From positions 186,001-250,000 of the forward strand of contig NZ_JCKI01000003.1 in the NCBI RefSeq assembly GCF_000708265.2: 64,000 nucleotides of DNA. Direction: 5' to 3'. A program made the position numbers and the translations under genes. Source of the DNA: Pedobacter sp. R20-19. Lineage in GTDB: Bacteria > Bacteroidota > Bacteroidia > Sphingobacteriales > Sphingobacteriaceae. How positions within the stretch are numbered: the first letter of the stretch is position 1; every line of letters starts with the position of its first letter. Below the pieces are notes generated by a model. That model did not search any database. It saw only the letters and a list, made by a program, of their open reading frames with translations, and was not told the origin of the DNA. Positions 53,526 to 62,806 of this stretch are shown one piece after another.

Positions 53526-56500
53526 ATGGGAATTAACTTTACACACTTTAAGTATAGTTTTGTTCTTCTGGTCCTTTTACTGATAGGGCAATCTTTCAAT
53601 AACGTATACGCGCAAACGGAGCGTAAAATCTCTGGAAATTTATTAGACAACACAAATCAGCCCATTATCGGCGCTTCAGTTTCTGTTAAAGGGACGAATA
53701 AAGTAACCTCTACCGGAGGAGCTGGTGCATTCAGTATTTCAGCAAAAACCGGAGACAAAATCGTTTTTAGTTTTTTAGGTTATCAAACCAAAGAAATAAC
53801 TGTAGCTGCTGCATCAACCTATCAGGTAATCATTACCGAAGCCAGTTCATCACTTACAGATGTAGTGGTAGTGGGTTATGGTAAAAGCACCAGGAAGGCC
53901 TTAACCAGTTCAATTTCTACGGTTAAAGGTGATGATTTAAATAAGGGAGCGATTAGTGATGTTGGGCAAATGTTACAAGGTAAAGTTCCGGGATTAAACA
54001 TCAGCCGTAGTGGCGATCCGAACAGGAATGCAGCCATTATTATGCGTGGTGCTTCTACCTTACGCGAAGGTGCGCAGTCTCCATTATTTGTAATTGATGG
54101 TGTAGTAGGTGCTGACATTTCTATTCTTGCGCCTGATGATATTGCCTCTATTGATGTATTAAAAGATGCTGCCGCTGCTGCAATATATGGTAATAGAGCT
54201 GCAAATGGCGTAATTATGGTGACCACTAAAAAAGGTGTTTCCGGCCAAACACAATTATCTTACAGTGGCTACTTTGGTATAGAAAATGTTTCAAACCGAT
54301 ATGAGATGATGAATGCAGACCAATTGCGTGCTTTCCTGGCAAAAAACAATTCTGCATTAACGCCGGCAAATGATAAAGGTGCAAATACCGATTGGCAAAA
54401 TGAAGTACAACGCAATGATGCGATGTCACACAATCATAATCTTTCCTTAAGTGGAGGCTCAGAAAAAACCACCTATAATGCAAGCATCAACTATTTTAAT
54501 CAAAAGGGTATTATTAAAACCAGTGGATTAAGTCGGTTTATTGGTCGTATAGGTCTAGAACAAAAAGCATTTAATGATAAATTGAGAATCGGTTTTAATT
54601 TAAGCAACTCTGTAAGCGATGCTGATTTGGTTCCTTACCGCAATACGATTCTTTCACAAATGTTAACTTATTTGCCAACTGCACCTGTTAAAAATCCAGA
54701 CGGAAGTTATTTTGACAATTTGGTTCAAACCAGCTATTACAATCCAGTATCGATGCTGGAAAATGGAAAAGAGAATTTAAAAAATAAAAATATATTAGGA
54801 AACCTTACCGCCAACTTAAAGTTGCCGTTTGGCTTTACTTATGATGTTTCTGTTTCATACCAAAACAGCCAGAATGTTTATGGCGCATTTTACAATAGCA
54901 TATATACTTCACGCTACAATAACGTCAGAAATACACCAGATCCTCCAGCCAATCCTACATTTGTTTCATTAGTGGGACAGAATGGAGTTGCCGTAAGAAA
55001 TGCTTACCAAAACACCAACAAAATCTTAGAAACCTACCTTACCTGGAACAAAAAAATTGGGGATCATGATATCAATGCGGTAATTGGTTACTCTTACCAG
55101 CAATCATTAAACAATGATGGTTTGCAAGCTACTTCTACCAACTTTCCAGTTAATGAAGTAAGCTACAATAACCTGAGCTTGGGCAACCCATATGCGGTAA
55201 GTGATTTCAGGGTAAACTTTAATCCAGATGTGGTGTATCAGGAAATTCTGATGATCTCTGATTTTGCCAGAGTAAACTACAACTATAAAAATAAATTTCT
55301 AATTCAGGGTTCCATCAGAAGGGATGGTTCTAATGTATTTGGTAAAAATGAGCAATGGGGCTATTTCCCTTCTATTGGTGCCGGCTGGAACATTGATCAG
55401 GAAAATTTCTTAAAAAATCAAAATGTAATCAGAACTTTAAAACTTCGTGGAAGTTATGGTATTGCAGGAAATTCATTAGGTTTTGCACCCTTAACTACTA
55501 AATTAATTTATGGTGCCGTTGGTCAGTTTTACTATAATGGTTCTCCAAGAGAAGGCGCTTATGGCGCTATCCAGAATGAAAATCCAGATTTACGCTGGGA
55601 AAAGACTGCAACAACTAATCTAGGTGTTGACTTTAGTTTATTTGGAGGTAGATTAGGTGGTTCAGTTGATTGGTATAATAAGAAAACAACAGACCTGATT
55701 CTGGCTTTTGATGTAGATCAAAATCTCTATCCTTCCGGTCAATTGACTGCAAATGTTGGTAAACTTAGTAATAAAGGTATAGAGTTCGTATTAAATGGTA
55801 CTCCCATTGCTACTGACAACTTTAGCTGGACGACGGGAATTAACCTTGCGCATAATGTAAATAAAGTACTTACACTATCTGACAGTCAATTTAATATCGA
55901 TAACAGATTAACTGTTCAACCTGATGGAGCCGGACAAAGTGGTGCTACACTTCAGATTTTGGCACCTGGCCAGGCTATAGGTACGTTCTATACATTTAAA
56001 TATGCAGGTAAAGATGCCAATGGGGTTTCTCAATATTATGACGCGGCAGGAAATCTTAAAACACAAGGATTATTGAATAAAACAGATTATTATATTTTAG
56101 GCAATGCACAACCAAAAGCATTAATTGGTTGGACAAACAACGTAAGGTATAAAAACTTTGATCTAAGCGTGTTTTTTAGAGCGGTTTTAGGTAACAAAAT
56201 TATGAATGTTACACGTGCCGACCTTTTTCGTCCTAACACTGCACAATTTACAAATATACCTGTTGAAGTGGAAAATGAGTCTGCGGCTGATTTTAACTCA
56301 TACAAATATTCCAGTCGTTTTATAGAAAATGGCAGTTATTTGAGATTAGATAATGCTACATTAGGCTATACTTTCAAAAAAGGTATAATCCCGGGTATAA
56401 ATAATCTACGTCTTTACACTACGGCAAATAATTTATTTGTAATTACTGGTTACAAAGGCATTGATCCGGAGATTAATCAGGGAGGCACTGCACCGGGTGT

Positions 56501-56567
56501 GGATACCAATAACTTTTATCCAAAAACCAGAACATTTCTGTTCGGTTTAAACGTATCATTTAATTAA
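53526..56567 (+). CDS. SusC-family TonB-dependent outer-membrane transporter
   Basis: This protein has 1013 residues. It starts with a signal peptide ending VYAQ, then a carboxypeptidase-D-like domain (ISGNLLDNTNQPIIGASVSVKG, about 34-112). Next come a TonB-box-like DVVVVGYGK and a plug (DVGQMLQGKVPGLNISRSGDP, SPLFVIDGVVG, ASIDVLKDAAAAAIYGNRAANGVIMVTTKKG). A long barrel closes with TFLFGLNVSFN. It imports an oligosaccharide or glycoside together with the SusD lipoprotein 12 bp downstream. The position after MIOX and before GH89/GH92 ties its cargo to an inositol-linked glycan by inference. Confidence 0.96.
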   Translation: MGINFTHFKYSFVLLVLLLIGQSFNNVYAQTERKISGNLLDNTNQPIIGASVSVKGTNKVTSTGGAGAFSISAKTGDKIVFSFLGYQTKEITVAAASTYQVIITEASSSLTDVVVVGYGKSTRKALTSSISTVKGDDLNKGAISDVGQMLQGKVPGLNISRSGDPNRNAAIIMRGASTLREGAQSPLFVIDGVVGADISILAPDDIASIDVLKDAAAAAIYGNRAANGVIMVTTKKGVSGQTQLSYSGYFGIENVSNRYEMMNADQLRAFLAKNNSALTPANDKGANTDWQNEVQRNDAMSHNHNLSLSGGSEKTTYNASINYFNQKGIIKTSGLSRFIGRIGLEQKAFNDKLRIGFNLSNSVSDADLVPYRNTILSQMLTYLPTAPVKNPDGSYFDNLVQTSYYNPVSMLENGKENLKNKNILGNLTANLKLPFGFTYDVSVSYQNSQNVYGAFYNSIYTSRYNNVRNTPDPPANPTFVSLVGQNGVAVRNAYQNTNKILETYLTWNKKIGDHDINAVIGYSYQQSLNNDGLQATSTNFPVNEVSYNNLSLGNPYAVSDFRVNFNPDVVYQEILMISDFARVNYNYKNKFLIQGSIRRDGSNVFGKNEQWGYFPSIGAGWNIDQENFLKNQNVIRTLKLRGSYGIAGNSLGFAPLTTKLIYGAVGQFYYNGSPREGAYGAIQNENPDLRWEKTATTNLGVDFSLFGGRLGGSVDWYNKKTTDLILAFDVDQNLYPSGQLTANVGKLSNKGIEFVLNGTPIATDNFSWTTGINLAHNVNKVLTLSDSQFNIDNRLTVQPDGAGQSGATLQILAPGQAIGTFYTFKYAGKDANGVSQYYDAAGNLKTQGLLNKTDYYILGNAQPKALIGWTNNVRYKNFDLSVFFRAVLGNKIMNVTRADLFRPNTAQFTNIPVEVENESAADFNSYKYSSRFIENGSYLRLDNATLGYTFKKGIIPGINNLRLYTTANNLFVITGYKGIDPEINQGGTAPGVDTNNFYPKTRTFLFGLNVSFN

Positions 56568-56579
56568 ATCATTAGGAAG

Positions 56580-58178
56580 ATGAACAATCTTATTAAAAAT
56601 ATAACAGGGGTTATTTTTTCACTAACCGTTTTAACATCCTGCCATAAAATGGATTTGAAAGTCGAAACACAGTTGACTCCAGAAACATTTCCGCAAACAG
56701 ATCAGCACTATATCCAGTTAACAGGTCAGGTTTATGTACAATTACGTCAAAATTGGAGTACCGATTATTTCTTTATGCAGTCGTTAAGTACTGATGAATC
56801 AATCATGCCTGCAAGAGGTGGTAACTGGTATGATGGAGCCCGCTTTGAGCAACATCACAAACATAGCTGGGATAAAGATAATGGGCATGTAAGCAGCGGA
56901 TGGTCTTGGCTTTCTGGCACGATCAGCAAGGCAAACCAAAGTTTGTTCTTACTAAAAAATGCGCCGGAATCAAGCGCTAAGGTAACAGCAGTGGCAGAAT
57001 TAAGAGCAACAAGAGCGCTAGCATTTTTTATGATGATGGATCTTTGGGGTAACGTGCCTATTGTTACATCCTTCGGAGAAACCACTTCACCGGAAACAAA
57101 ATCCAGAACTGAAGTATTCAATTTTATTGAAGCTGAACTTAAGGAAATATTACCCAACTTAAGTATCATTACAGGTGCACCAACTTATGGCAGACCCAAC
57201 AAATACACCGCTTATGCCTTATTGGCTAAAATGTATCTTAATGCCGAAGTTTATACCGGAACAGCACGTTACAATGAAGCCGCTGCCATGTGTGATGCTA
57301 TTATTTCTGCAACAGGCACGCCTTACAGTTTAGAAACCGATTATAAAAAAATGTTTTTTATTGATAACGGACCTCAGATTAAGGAATTTATTTTTGCTAT
57401 TCCTTATGATCCGGGTTTCAGTAATGGATATATGTTCTATGCCCGTTATTCTTTACCAAGATCATTACAGGCAAAATTTAGTTTGAAACATACACCAAGC
57501 GCACCAATGAGCACATTACCAGAGTATTACGCAAACTTTAATGATCCAAATGATAAAAGAAATGCACAATGGATTAAAGGTTTACAGTTTAATAATAATG
57601 GTACACCAGTAACAGTAAGTACCACCAAGAAAGGTTATGATCAATATTACACAGGTTCTGATGGTTCAGCTTCATTAACTTATCAGGTAGATATTACCCC
57701 AAATGTTACCTTAAGAGATGTTTCCAGACCATTTGATGCTGGAAATGATGAGCTGGCCTGGAACATGGGTTATCGAAATAATAAATTTTATTGTGACAGT
57801 ACCTCATCTAACAGAAATCAGAATAATGATGTGCCTATTTTCAGATATTCGGATATTTTATTGATGAAAGCTGAAGCTAATCTCAGAGGCGCTATACCGA
57901 CATTAGGACAGACAGCATTATCTTTAGTAAATCAGGTTCGTGCAGTACGAACAACTTCACCAGCATGGACTACGGTAACCTTAGAAGATTTATATATGGA
58001 ACGTTGCCGTGAACTGGCATGGGAGTGTTGGCACCGTAATGACATGATTCGTTTTGGTAAATTTGAAGGAAGATGGGGTTTTAAAACAGATGCACAAACA
58101 TACCATCGATTATTTCCTATCCCTGCTTCTGCATTGATTTTGAATCCTAAACTGAAACAAAATCCCGGTTATAATTAG
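56580..58178 (+). CDS. SusD/RagB-family surface glycan-binding lipoprotein
   Basis: This protein has 532 residues. The lipobox Cys is at residue 21 (LTSCHK). Helical TPR-like segments and the C-terminal RagB region are visible (YSDILLMKAEANLRG, LYMERCRELAWECWHRNDMIRFGKF, HRLFPIPASALILNPKLKQNPGY). It forms the lid over the SusC pore and selects cargo. The glycan specificity cannot be read from sequence. A hairpin follows its stop. Confidence 0.95.
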   Translation: MNNLIKNITGVIFSLTVLTSCHKMDLKVETQLTPETFPQTDQHYIQLTGQVYVQLRQNWSTDYFFMQSLSTDESIMPARGGNWYDGARFEQHHKHSWDKDNGHVSSGWSWLSGTISKANQSLFLLKNAPESSAKVTAVAELRATRALAFFMMMDLWGNVPIVTSFGETTSPETKSRTEVFNFIEAELKEILPNLSIITGAPTYGRPNKYTAYALLAKMYLNAEVYTGTARYNEAAAMCDAIISATGTPYSLETDYKKMFFIDNGPQIKEFIFAIPYDPGFSNGYMFYARYSLPRSLQAKFSLKHTPSAPMSTLPEYYANFNDPNDKRNAQWIKGLQFNNNGTPVTVSTTKKGYDQYYTGSDGSASLTYQVDITPNVTLRDVSRPFDAGNDELAWNMGYRNNKFYCDSTSSNRNQNNDVPIFRYSDILLMKAEANLRGAIPTLGQTALSLVNQVRAVRTTSPAWTTVTLEDLYMERCRELAWECWHRNDMIRFGKFEGRWGFKTDAQTYHRLFPIPASALILNPKLKQNPGYN

Positions 58179-58197
58179 CATTAATTCTGACTAAGAA

Positions 58198-58230
58198 GAA
58201 CTTTCTCTGAAGACTATTTAGAGAAAGTTC
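58198..58230 (+). terminator. Hairpin after susD, possible partial terminator
   Basis: Perfect 11-bp arms (gaactttctct/agagaaagttc) are followed by tttctc. It may reduce read-through from the highly expressed SusCD genes into the enzyme genes. Confidence 0.65.
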
Positions 58231-58276
58231 TTTCTCATTGCAGCTTATCTCGAAAAAATTACTCAAATTCATCTCT

Positions 58277-59257
58277 ATGATTAAACGATTACTTTTATTA
58301 TTTCCATTACTCTACGTTGTTTCGTTACAGGCTCAGGTTTTAACAAAATCTCCGTCAGAAAACAGTCTCACAACCAAATCGCTTATTAAAGAACCTGCCG
58401 CCTTAAATTTTATTGCCATGGGCGATTGGGGACGTAATGGTGCAGACCATCAAAAACAGGTGGCCAAACAAATGGGCATTACCGCAGCTGATGTTAAAGC
58501 ACAGTTTATCATCTCTACAGGTGATAATTTCTATCCAAGTGGCGTAATTAGTCCCCAAGACCCATCCTTTAAATATTCATATGAAGATATTTATACTGAT
58601 TTTTCACTTCAGTGGGATTGGTATGTGATTTTAGGTAATCACGATTATAAATCCAATCCAGATGCACAGGTAGCCTATTCAAAAATCAGCCGGAGGTGGA
58701 AGATGCCAGCTCGTTATTTTGCCAAAAAATTCCCTATCAACGGCGACAGTAACAATCATGTTTTAATCGCATTCATTGATACCAATCCCCTGATTCCAGA
58801 ATTTTATAAAAATGCAGAATATGGCCCAAATGTTAAAGGGCAGGACACAACAGCTCAAAAACGCTGGCTAGTTAAAACCCTGGAGGATAAAGATCCTTCT
58901 ATCAAATGGAAAATAGTGGTTGGCCACCATCCCATGTATACCGGAGGGAGCAGAACAGATGGATATGATACTAAAGCCATTAGAAGTTCCCTTAAGCCTG
59001 TATTGGATCGTTATGGTGTAGATGTTTACCTTACCGGGCACGAACATAGCTTACAATACATCAAACCAGAAGGCAAAACCCATCACTTTATTTCTGGCGC
59101 GGCATCTGAAAAAACACCTGTAAAATTAATTCCTGATGCGCAAATGGTGGCTTCAGAATATGGTTTCATGTTATTTTCTATTACAAATAACCAATTACGT
59201 GTTCAGGTATTAAATGATGAGGGTTATATCATCTATAATACCCTGATTAAAAAATAA
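58277..59257 (+). CDS. Purple-acid-phosphatase-like metallophosphoesterase, secreted
   Basis: This protein has 326 residues and a signal peptide (MIKRLLLLFPLLYVVSLQAQ); the ATG at 58277 is used, not an upstream TTG. The dinuclear metal motifs are in order: D50 (AMGDWG), D83 (TGDNFYPSG), N121-H122 (GNHD), H217 (VGHHPMY), and H255/H257 (TGHEH). This layout matches tartrate-resistant (ACP5-like) acid phosphatases, which hydrolyse phosphomonoesters. In this operon inositol phosphate or a phosphoglycan is the natural candidate. It is exported to the periplasm. Confidence 0.9.
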   Translation: MIKRLLLLFPLLYVVSLQAQVLTKSPSENSLTTKSLIKEPAALNFIAMGDWGRNGADHQKQVAKQMGITAADVKAQFIISTGDNFYPSGVISPQDPSFKYSYEDIYTDFSLQWDWYVILGNHDYKSNPDAQVAYSKISRRWKMPARYFAKKFPINGDSNNHVLIAFIDTNPLIPEFYKNAEYGPNVKGQDTTAQKRWLVKTLEDKDPSIKWKIVVGHHPMYTGGSRTDGYDTKAIRSSLKPVLDRYGVDVYLTGHEHSLQYIKPEGKTHHFISGAASEKTPVKLIPDAQMVASEYGFMLFSITNNQLRVQVLNDEGYIIYNTLIKK

Positions 59258-59301
59258 AATTTTATAACTGGATACCTGCCATATTAATTTATACCAGCAA
59301 A

Positions 59302-60528
59302 ATGGACAACTCACCAACCACAGCAGCAGAATTGCCTGATCAGAAAAGCAAACGGTTGATTTCACTGGATGCCTTGAGGGGTTTTGACATGTTCTGGATT
59401 GTAAGTGGCGAAGGAATTTTTCATGGGTTGGCAAACGGTGTTAAAGAAAAATATGCTTTGGTGCAAAGTCCTAAAGATTGGACAATTGCCACCAATGAAA
59501 ATCTATCCACTTTTGAACGGATTTTAATAGGTATCAGCAATCAGTTACACCATTCACCATGGAATGGCTTCACTTTCTATGACCTGATTTTCCCGCTATT
59601 TATTTTTATATCGGGAGTATCTATGCCGTATTCCTATCAAAAATATTTCGTCCAAAAAAACATAGGAAATCATTCTTCAAAGCCCATCTATAAAGCTTTA
59701 ATTAAACGAACACTCATTTTAATCTTGCTCGGCGTTATTGTAAATGGCCTTTTTAAATGGAATGGATATGAAAATACAAGGTTTGCCAGTGTGCTCGCCA
59801 GAATTGGACTATCTACATTTTTTGCCGCGTTAATTTATTTAAATTTTTCACTGCCAAAGCAAATTATCTGGTTCTTCGCTATTCTCATTGGTTATTACCT
59901 GCTTATGGTTTATATACCTGTGCCCCATTTTGGTCGTGGAGTGTTAACAGCCGAAGGCAATCTTTCCGCCTATATTGATAGGCTTTTATTACCTGGCAAA
60001 TTGCATCGGGTGGTATATGATCCTGAGGGATTACTCAGCACCATCCCTGCAATCTGTTCGGCAATGATGGGTATTTTTGTTGGTACTTTTATCAAATCTG
60101 CCTCTCCTCTCTTCAATACTTCAAAAAAGCTGGCAGGCCTATTTATTACAGGTGTTTTATGCTTAACTACTGGGTTAACTTGGGGATTATTTTTTCCCGT
60201 TAACAAAACCATGTGGACCAGCTCATTTGTTCTTTTTGCAGGGGGCTGGAGCATTTTACTTTTTGCAATTTTCTATTACATCATTGATGTAAAATCGATA
60301 AAAAAATGGAGTATGCCTTTTGTATGGATGGGTACAAATTCTATTCTCATTTATATTTTTGCGCATGGTTTTCTAAATTTTGAATCTTCATCGCAATTTC
60401 TTTTCGGAGGACTCATTAACCAAATACCAGTAGCCTGGCAACAAGCAGGCTTATGGACAGGTATTTTAATCATACAATTATTACTCTTAAAGTTTCTTTA
60501 CGATAAAAAGTGGTTCCTAAAAATCTAA
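59302..60528 (+). CDS. HGSNAT-like membrane N-acetyltransferase (DUF5009 family)
   Basis: This protein has 408 residues and about 10 membrane helices. The conserved start KSKRLISLDALRGFDMFWI and the WNGFTFYDLIFPLFIFISGVSMPYS block are those of bacterial relatives of lysosomal heparan-alpha-glucosaminide N-acetyltransferase. H84 (LHHSPWNG) aligns with the human active-site His269. The human enzyme carries acetyl from cytosolic acetyl-CoA across the membrane to terminal alpha-glucosamine, so that NAGLU can cut it. Here the NAGLU homologue starts 1 bp after this stop, in the same order of function. Confidence 0.88.
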   Translation: MDNSPTTAAELPDQKSKRLISLDALRGFDMFWIVSGEGIFHGLANGVKEKYALVQSPKDWTIATNENLSTFERILIGISNQLHHSPWNGFTFYDLIFPLFIFISGVSMPYSYQKYFVQKNIGNHSSKPIYKALIKRTLILILLGVIVNGLFKWNGYENTRFASVLARIGLSTFFAALIYLNFSLPKQIIWFFAILIGYYLLMVYIPVPHFGRGVLTAEGNLSAYIDRLLLPGKLHRVVYDPEGLLSTIPAICSAMMGIFVGTFIKSASPLFNTSKKLAGLFITGVLCLTTGLTWGLFFPVNKTMWTSSFVLFAGGWSILLFAIFYYIIDVKSIKKWSMPFVWMGTNSILIYIFAHGFLNFESSSQFLFGGLINQIPVAWQQAGLWTGILIIQLLLLKFLYDKKWFLKI

Positions 60529-60529
60529 C

Positions 60530-62740
60530 ATGAAATTAAAAATTATATTCGCTGCTATACTTTTCATCCTGACATCCAACCAGGGTTGGTCACAAGATTA
60601 TCTTGCATCTTCAAATAATCTAATTCAAAGGGTACTACCAAAACTGCATGGCTCCTTTATTACAGAAGGTATTGCCTCCAAAAACGGAATGGATGTTTTC
60701 GAGATAGAAAGTAAAAATAAGAAAGTTGTTTTAAGGGGAAGCAGTGGTGTAGCCCTGGCATCAGCCTTTTATTACTACCTCACCGAATATGCACATTGCC
60801 AGATCACCTGGAACGGCACCAACCTTAATGTACCTAAAAACCTTCCTGAAGTAACCCGAAAAATAAGAAAAGAAACGCCGTATGAATACCGGTACTACCT
60901 TAATTATTGCACCTTTAATTACAGCATGAGCTGGTGGGATTGGGAAAGATGGGAAAAAGAAATAGACTGGATGGCCTTACATGGCATTAATATGCCATTG
61001 GCGATAACAGGAGAAGAATATACATGGTATTTACTTTACAAAGAAATGGGTTTTTCAGATGAAGAGCTTAAAAGCTTTTTCACCGGGCCTGCTTATTTCT
61101 CGTGGTTCTGGATGGGTAATATAGATGGCTGGGGCGGTCCGCTTCCGGTAACCTGGATGAAAAGCCACTTCGAATTACAAAAGAAAATTTTACAAAGACA
61201 ACGTTCATTGGGAATGAAACCTGTATTGCCTGCCTTTACAGGGCACGTACCTGCTGCTTTTAAAAATAAATTCCCTAATGCAAAATTAAAAGCAACCAAC
61301 TGGACTAATGGATTTGCAGACACGTACATCCTGGATTCAGAAGACCCGATGTTTGCAATGATTGGAAAGAAATTCCTTCAAAAGCAAACAGAAATGTTAG
61401 GTACCGATCACCTGTATTCGGCCGATACTTTCAATGAAAATGAACCACCTTCTGCCGAACCTGAATTTTTGAGTAAGCTAAGTGCCAGAATATACGACGG
61501 CATGTCGGCCGCTGACCCAAAAGCTGTATGGGTGATGCAGGGATGGCTTTTTTATAGCGACAGGAAATTTTGGAAGGAAGCACAAACAGAAGCACTTTTA
61601 AAAGCAGTTCCAAATGATAAAATGATTTTACTTGATCTGGCAACAGAAATTGAGCCAGTTTGGAAACGTACTGCAGGATTTTATGGTAAGCCATGGATTT
61701 GGAATATGCTTCATAATTTCGGTGGAAACACCAACTTGTTTGGCAGAATGGATGTAGTTGCCACTGCTCCGGCCCAGGCCTTAAATGATCCAAAGAGCGG
61801 AAAGATGAAGGGAATTGGTTTAACGATGGAAGGGATTGAGCAAAATCCTGTTCTCTATGAACTTATGATGGAAAATACCTGGCGAACCACTCCTATCGAC
61901 CTAAATACTTGGTTGCCAAAATTCGTGTTCAATAGATATGGAAACAAAAACCCCCATGCGTTAAAAGCCTGGGAAATTTTAAGAAAAACAGTATATACCG
62001 TTCCTGAAAATAAATACATCAGGGATGGTGCAGAATCCATCATACAAGCCAGACCAACTTTTGATTCTCTTACGCGCTGGGCTAAGACAACACTCAATTA
62101 TGAAGAACGTGATCTGTTGCCCGCCTGGGATGAATTTATAAAAGCAGCACCAACCTGCAAACAAAGCGATGGTTTTCAATATGATATCGTAGATGTAACC
62201 CGCCAGGTGATGGCTAATTATGCACTTTCGGTTCAAAGAAAAGTGGTTGATGCCTACAAAAAAAAAGATTCAAAAAGATTTCAGACAGAAAGTCAAAACT
62301 TTATTCAGCTCATTACCGATATGGATAAATTACTCGCAACCAGAAAAGATTTCCTGCTTGGACCATGGGTAAGCGAAGCCAGAAAGTGGGGTACAAATGC
62401 TGAAGAAAAAGCCCTTTACGAAATGAATGCTAAAGACTTGATTACCCTTTGGGGAGACGCTAAAAATCCGCTTAATGAATATGCTTGCCGGCAATGGAGC
62501 GGTTTATTAAATGATTTCTACAAACCCAGATGGGAACTTTTTTTTAACCATGCTGCTCAATCATTAAATGAAAAAACAACTTTTGACCTCAAAAAATTTA
62601 ATGAAGAAGTAAGTGAATGGGAATGGAAATGGGTAAATCAAAGAAAAGATTATTCGGTGCAGCCTATCGGCAATCCAGTAAATACTTCAATTAAAATGTA
62701 CCAAAAATACCGTAGATTAATGGCCATAGCGCACCCGTAA
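60530..62740 (+). CDS. Alpha-N-acetylglucosaminidase, GH89 (NAGLU-type)
   Basis: This protein has 736 residues and a signal peptide ending GWSQ, so it is periplasmic. The three-domain NAGLU layout is present. The catalytic acid/base E303 lies in ADTFNENEPP (human E316) and the nucleophile E434 in LTMEGIEQNPVLYELM (human E446). Other conserved blocks are ELEWMALHGINMPLAITGEE-like (DWMALHGINMPLAITGEE), FWMGNIDGWGGPLP and LWGDAKNPLNEYACRQWSGL. It removes terminal alpha-linked GlcNAc. It follows the HGSNAT-like gene by 1 bp, strongly suggesting joint action. Confidence 0.95.
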   Translation: MKLKIIFAAILFILTSNQGWSQDYLASSNNLIQRVLPKLHGSFITEGIASKNGMDVFEIESKNKKVVLRGSSGVALASAFYYYLTEYAHCQITWNGTNLNVPKNLPEVTRKIRKETPYEYRYYLNYCTFNYSMSWWDWERWEKEIDWMALHGINMPLAITGEEYTWYLLYKEMGFSDEELKSFFTGPAYFSWFWMGNIDGWGGPLPVTWMKSHFELQKKILQRQRSLGMKPVLPAFTGHVPAAFKNKFPNAKLKATNWTNGFADTYILDSEDPMFAMIGKKFLQKQTEMLGTDHLYSADTFNENEPPSAEPEFLSKLSARIYDGMSAADPKAVWVMQGWLFYSDRKFWKEAQTEALLKAVPNDKMILLDLATEIEPVWKRTAGFYGKPWIWNMLHNFGGNTNLFGRMDVVATAPAQALNDPKSGKMKGIGLTMEGIEQNPVLYELMMENTWRTTPIDLNTWLPKFVFNRYGNKNPHALKAWEILRKTVYTVPENKYIRDGAESIIQARPTFDSLTRWAKTTLNYEERDLLPAWDEFIKAAPTCKQSDGFQYDIVDVTRQVMANYALSVQRKVVDAYKKKDSKRFQTESQNFIQLITDMDKLLATRKDFLLGPWVSEARKWGTNAEEKALYEMNAKDLITLWGDAKNPLNEYACRQWSGLLNDFYKPRWELFFNHAAQSLNEKTTFDLKKFNEEVSEWEWKWVNQRKDYSVQPIGNPVNTSIKMYQKYRRLMAIAHP

Positions 62741-62806
62741 TTTCATTATTGTTTTGTACTTTACCTAATATCTTAGCACACATAAACCAAATTATTATTA
62801 ATTACC

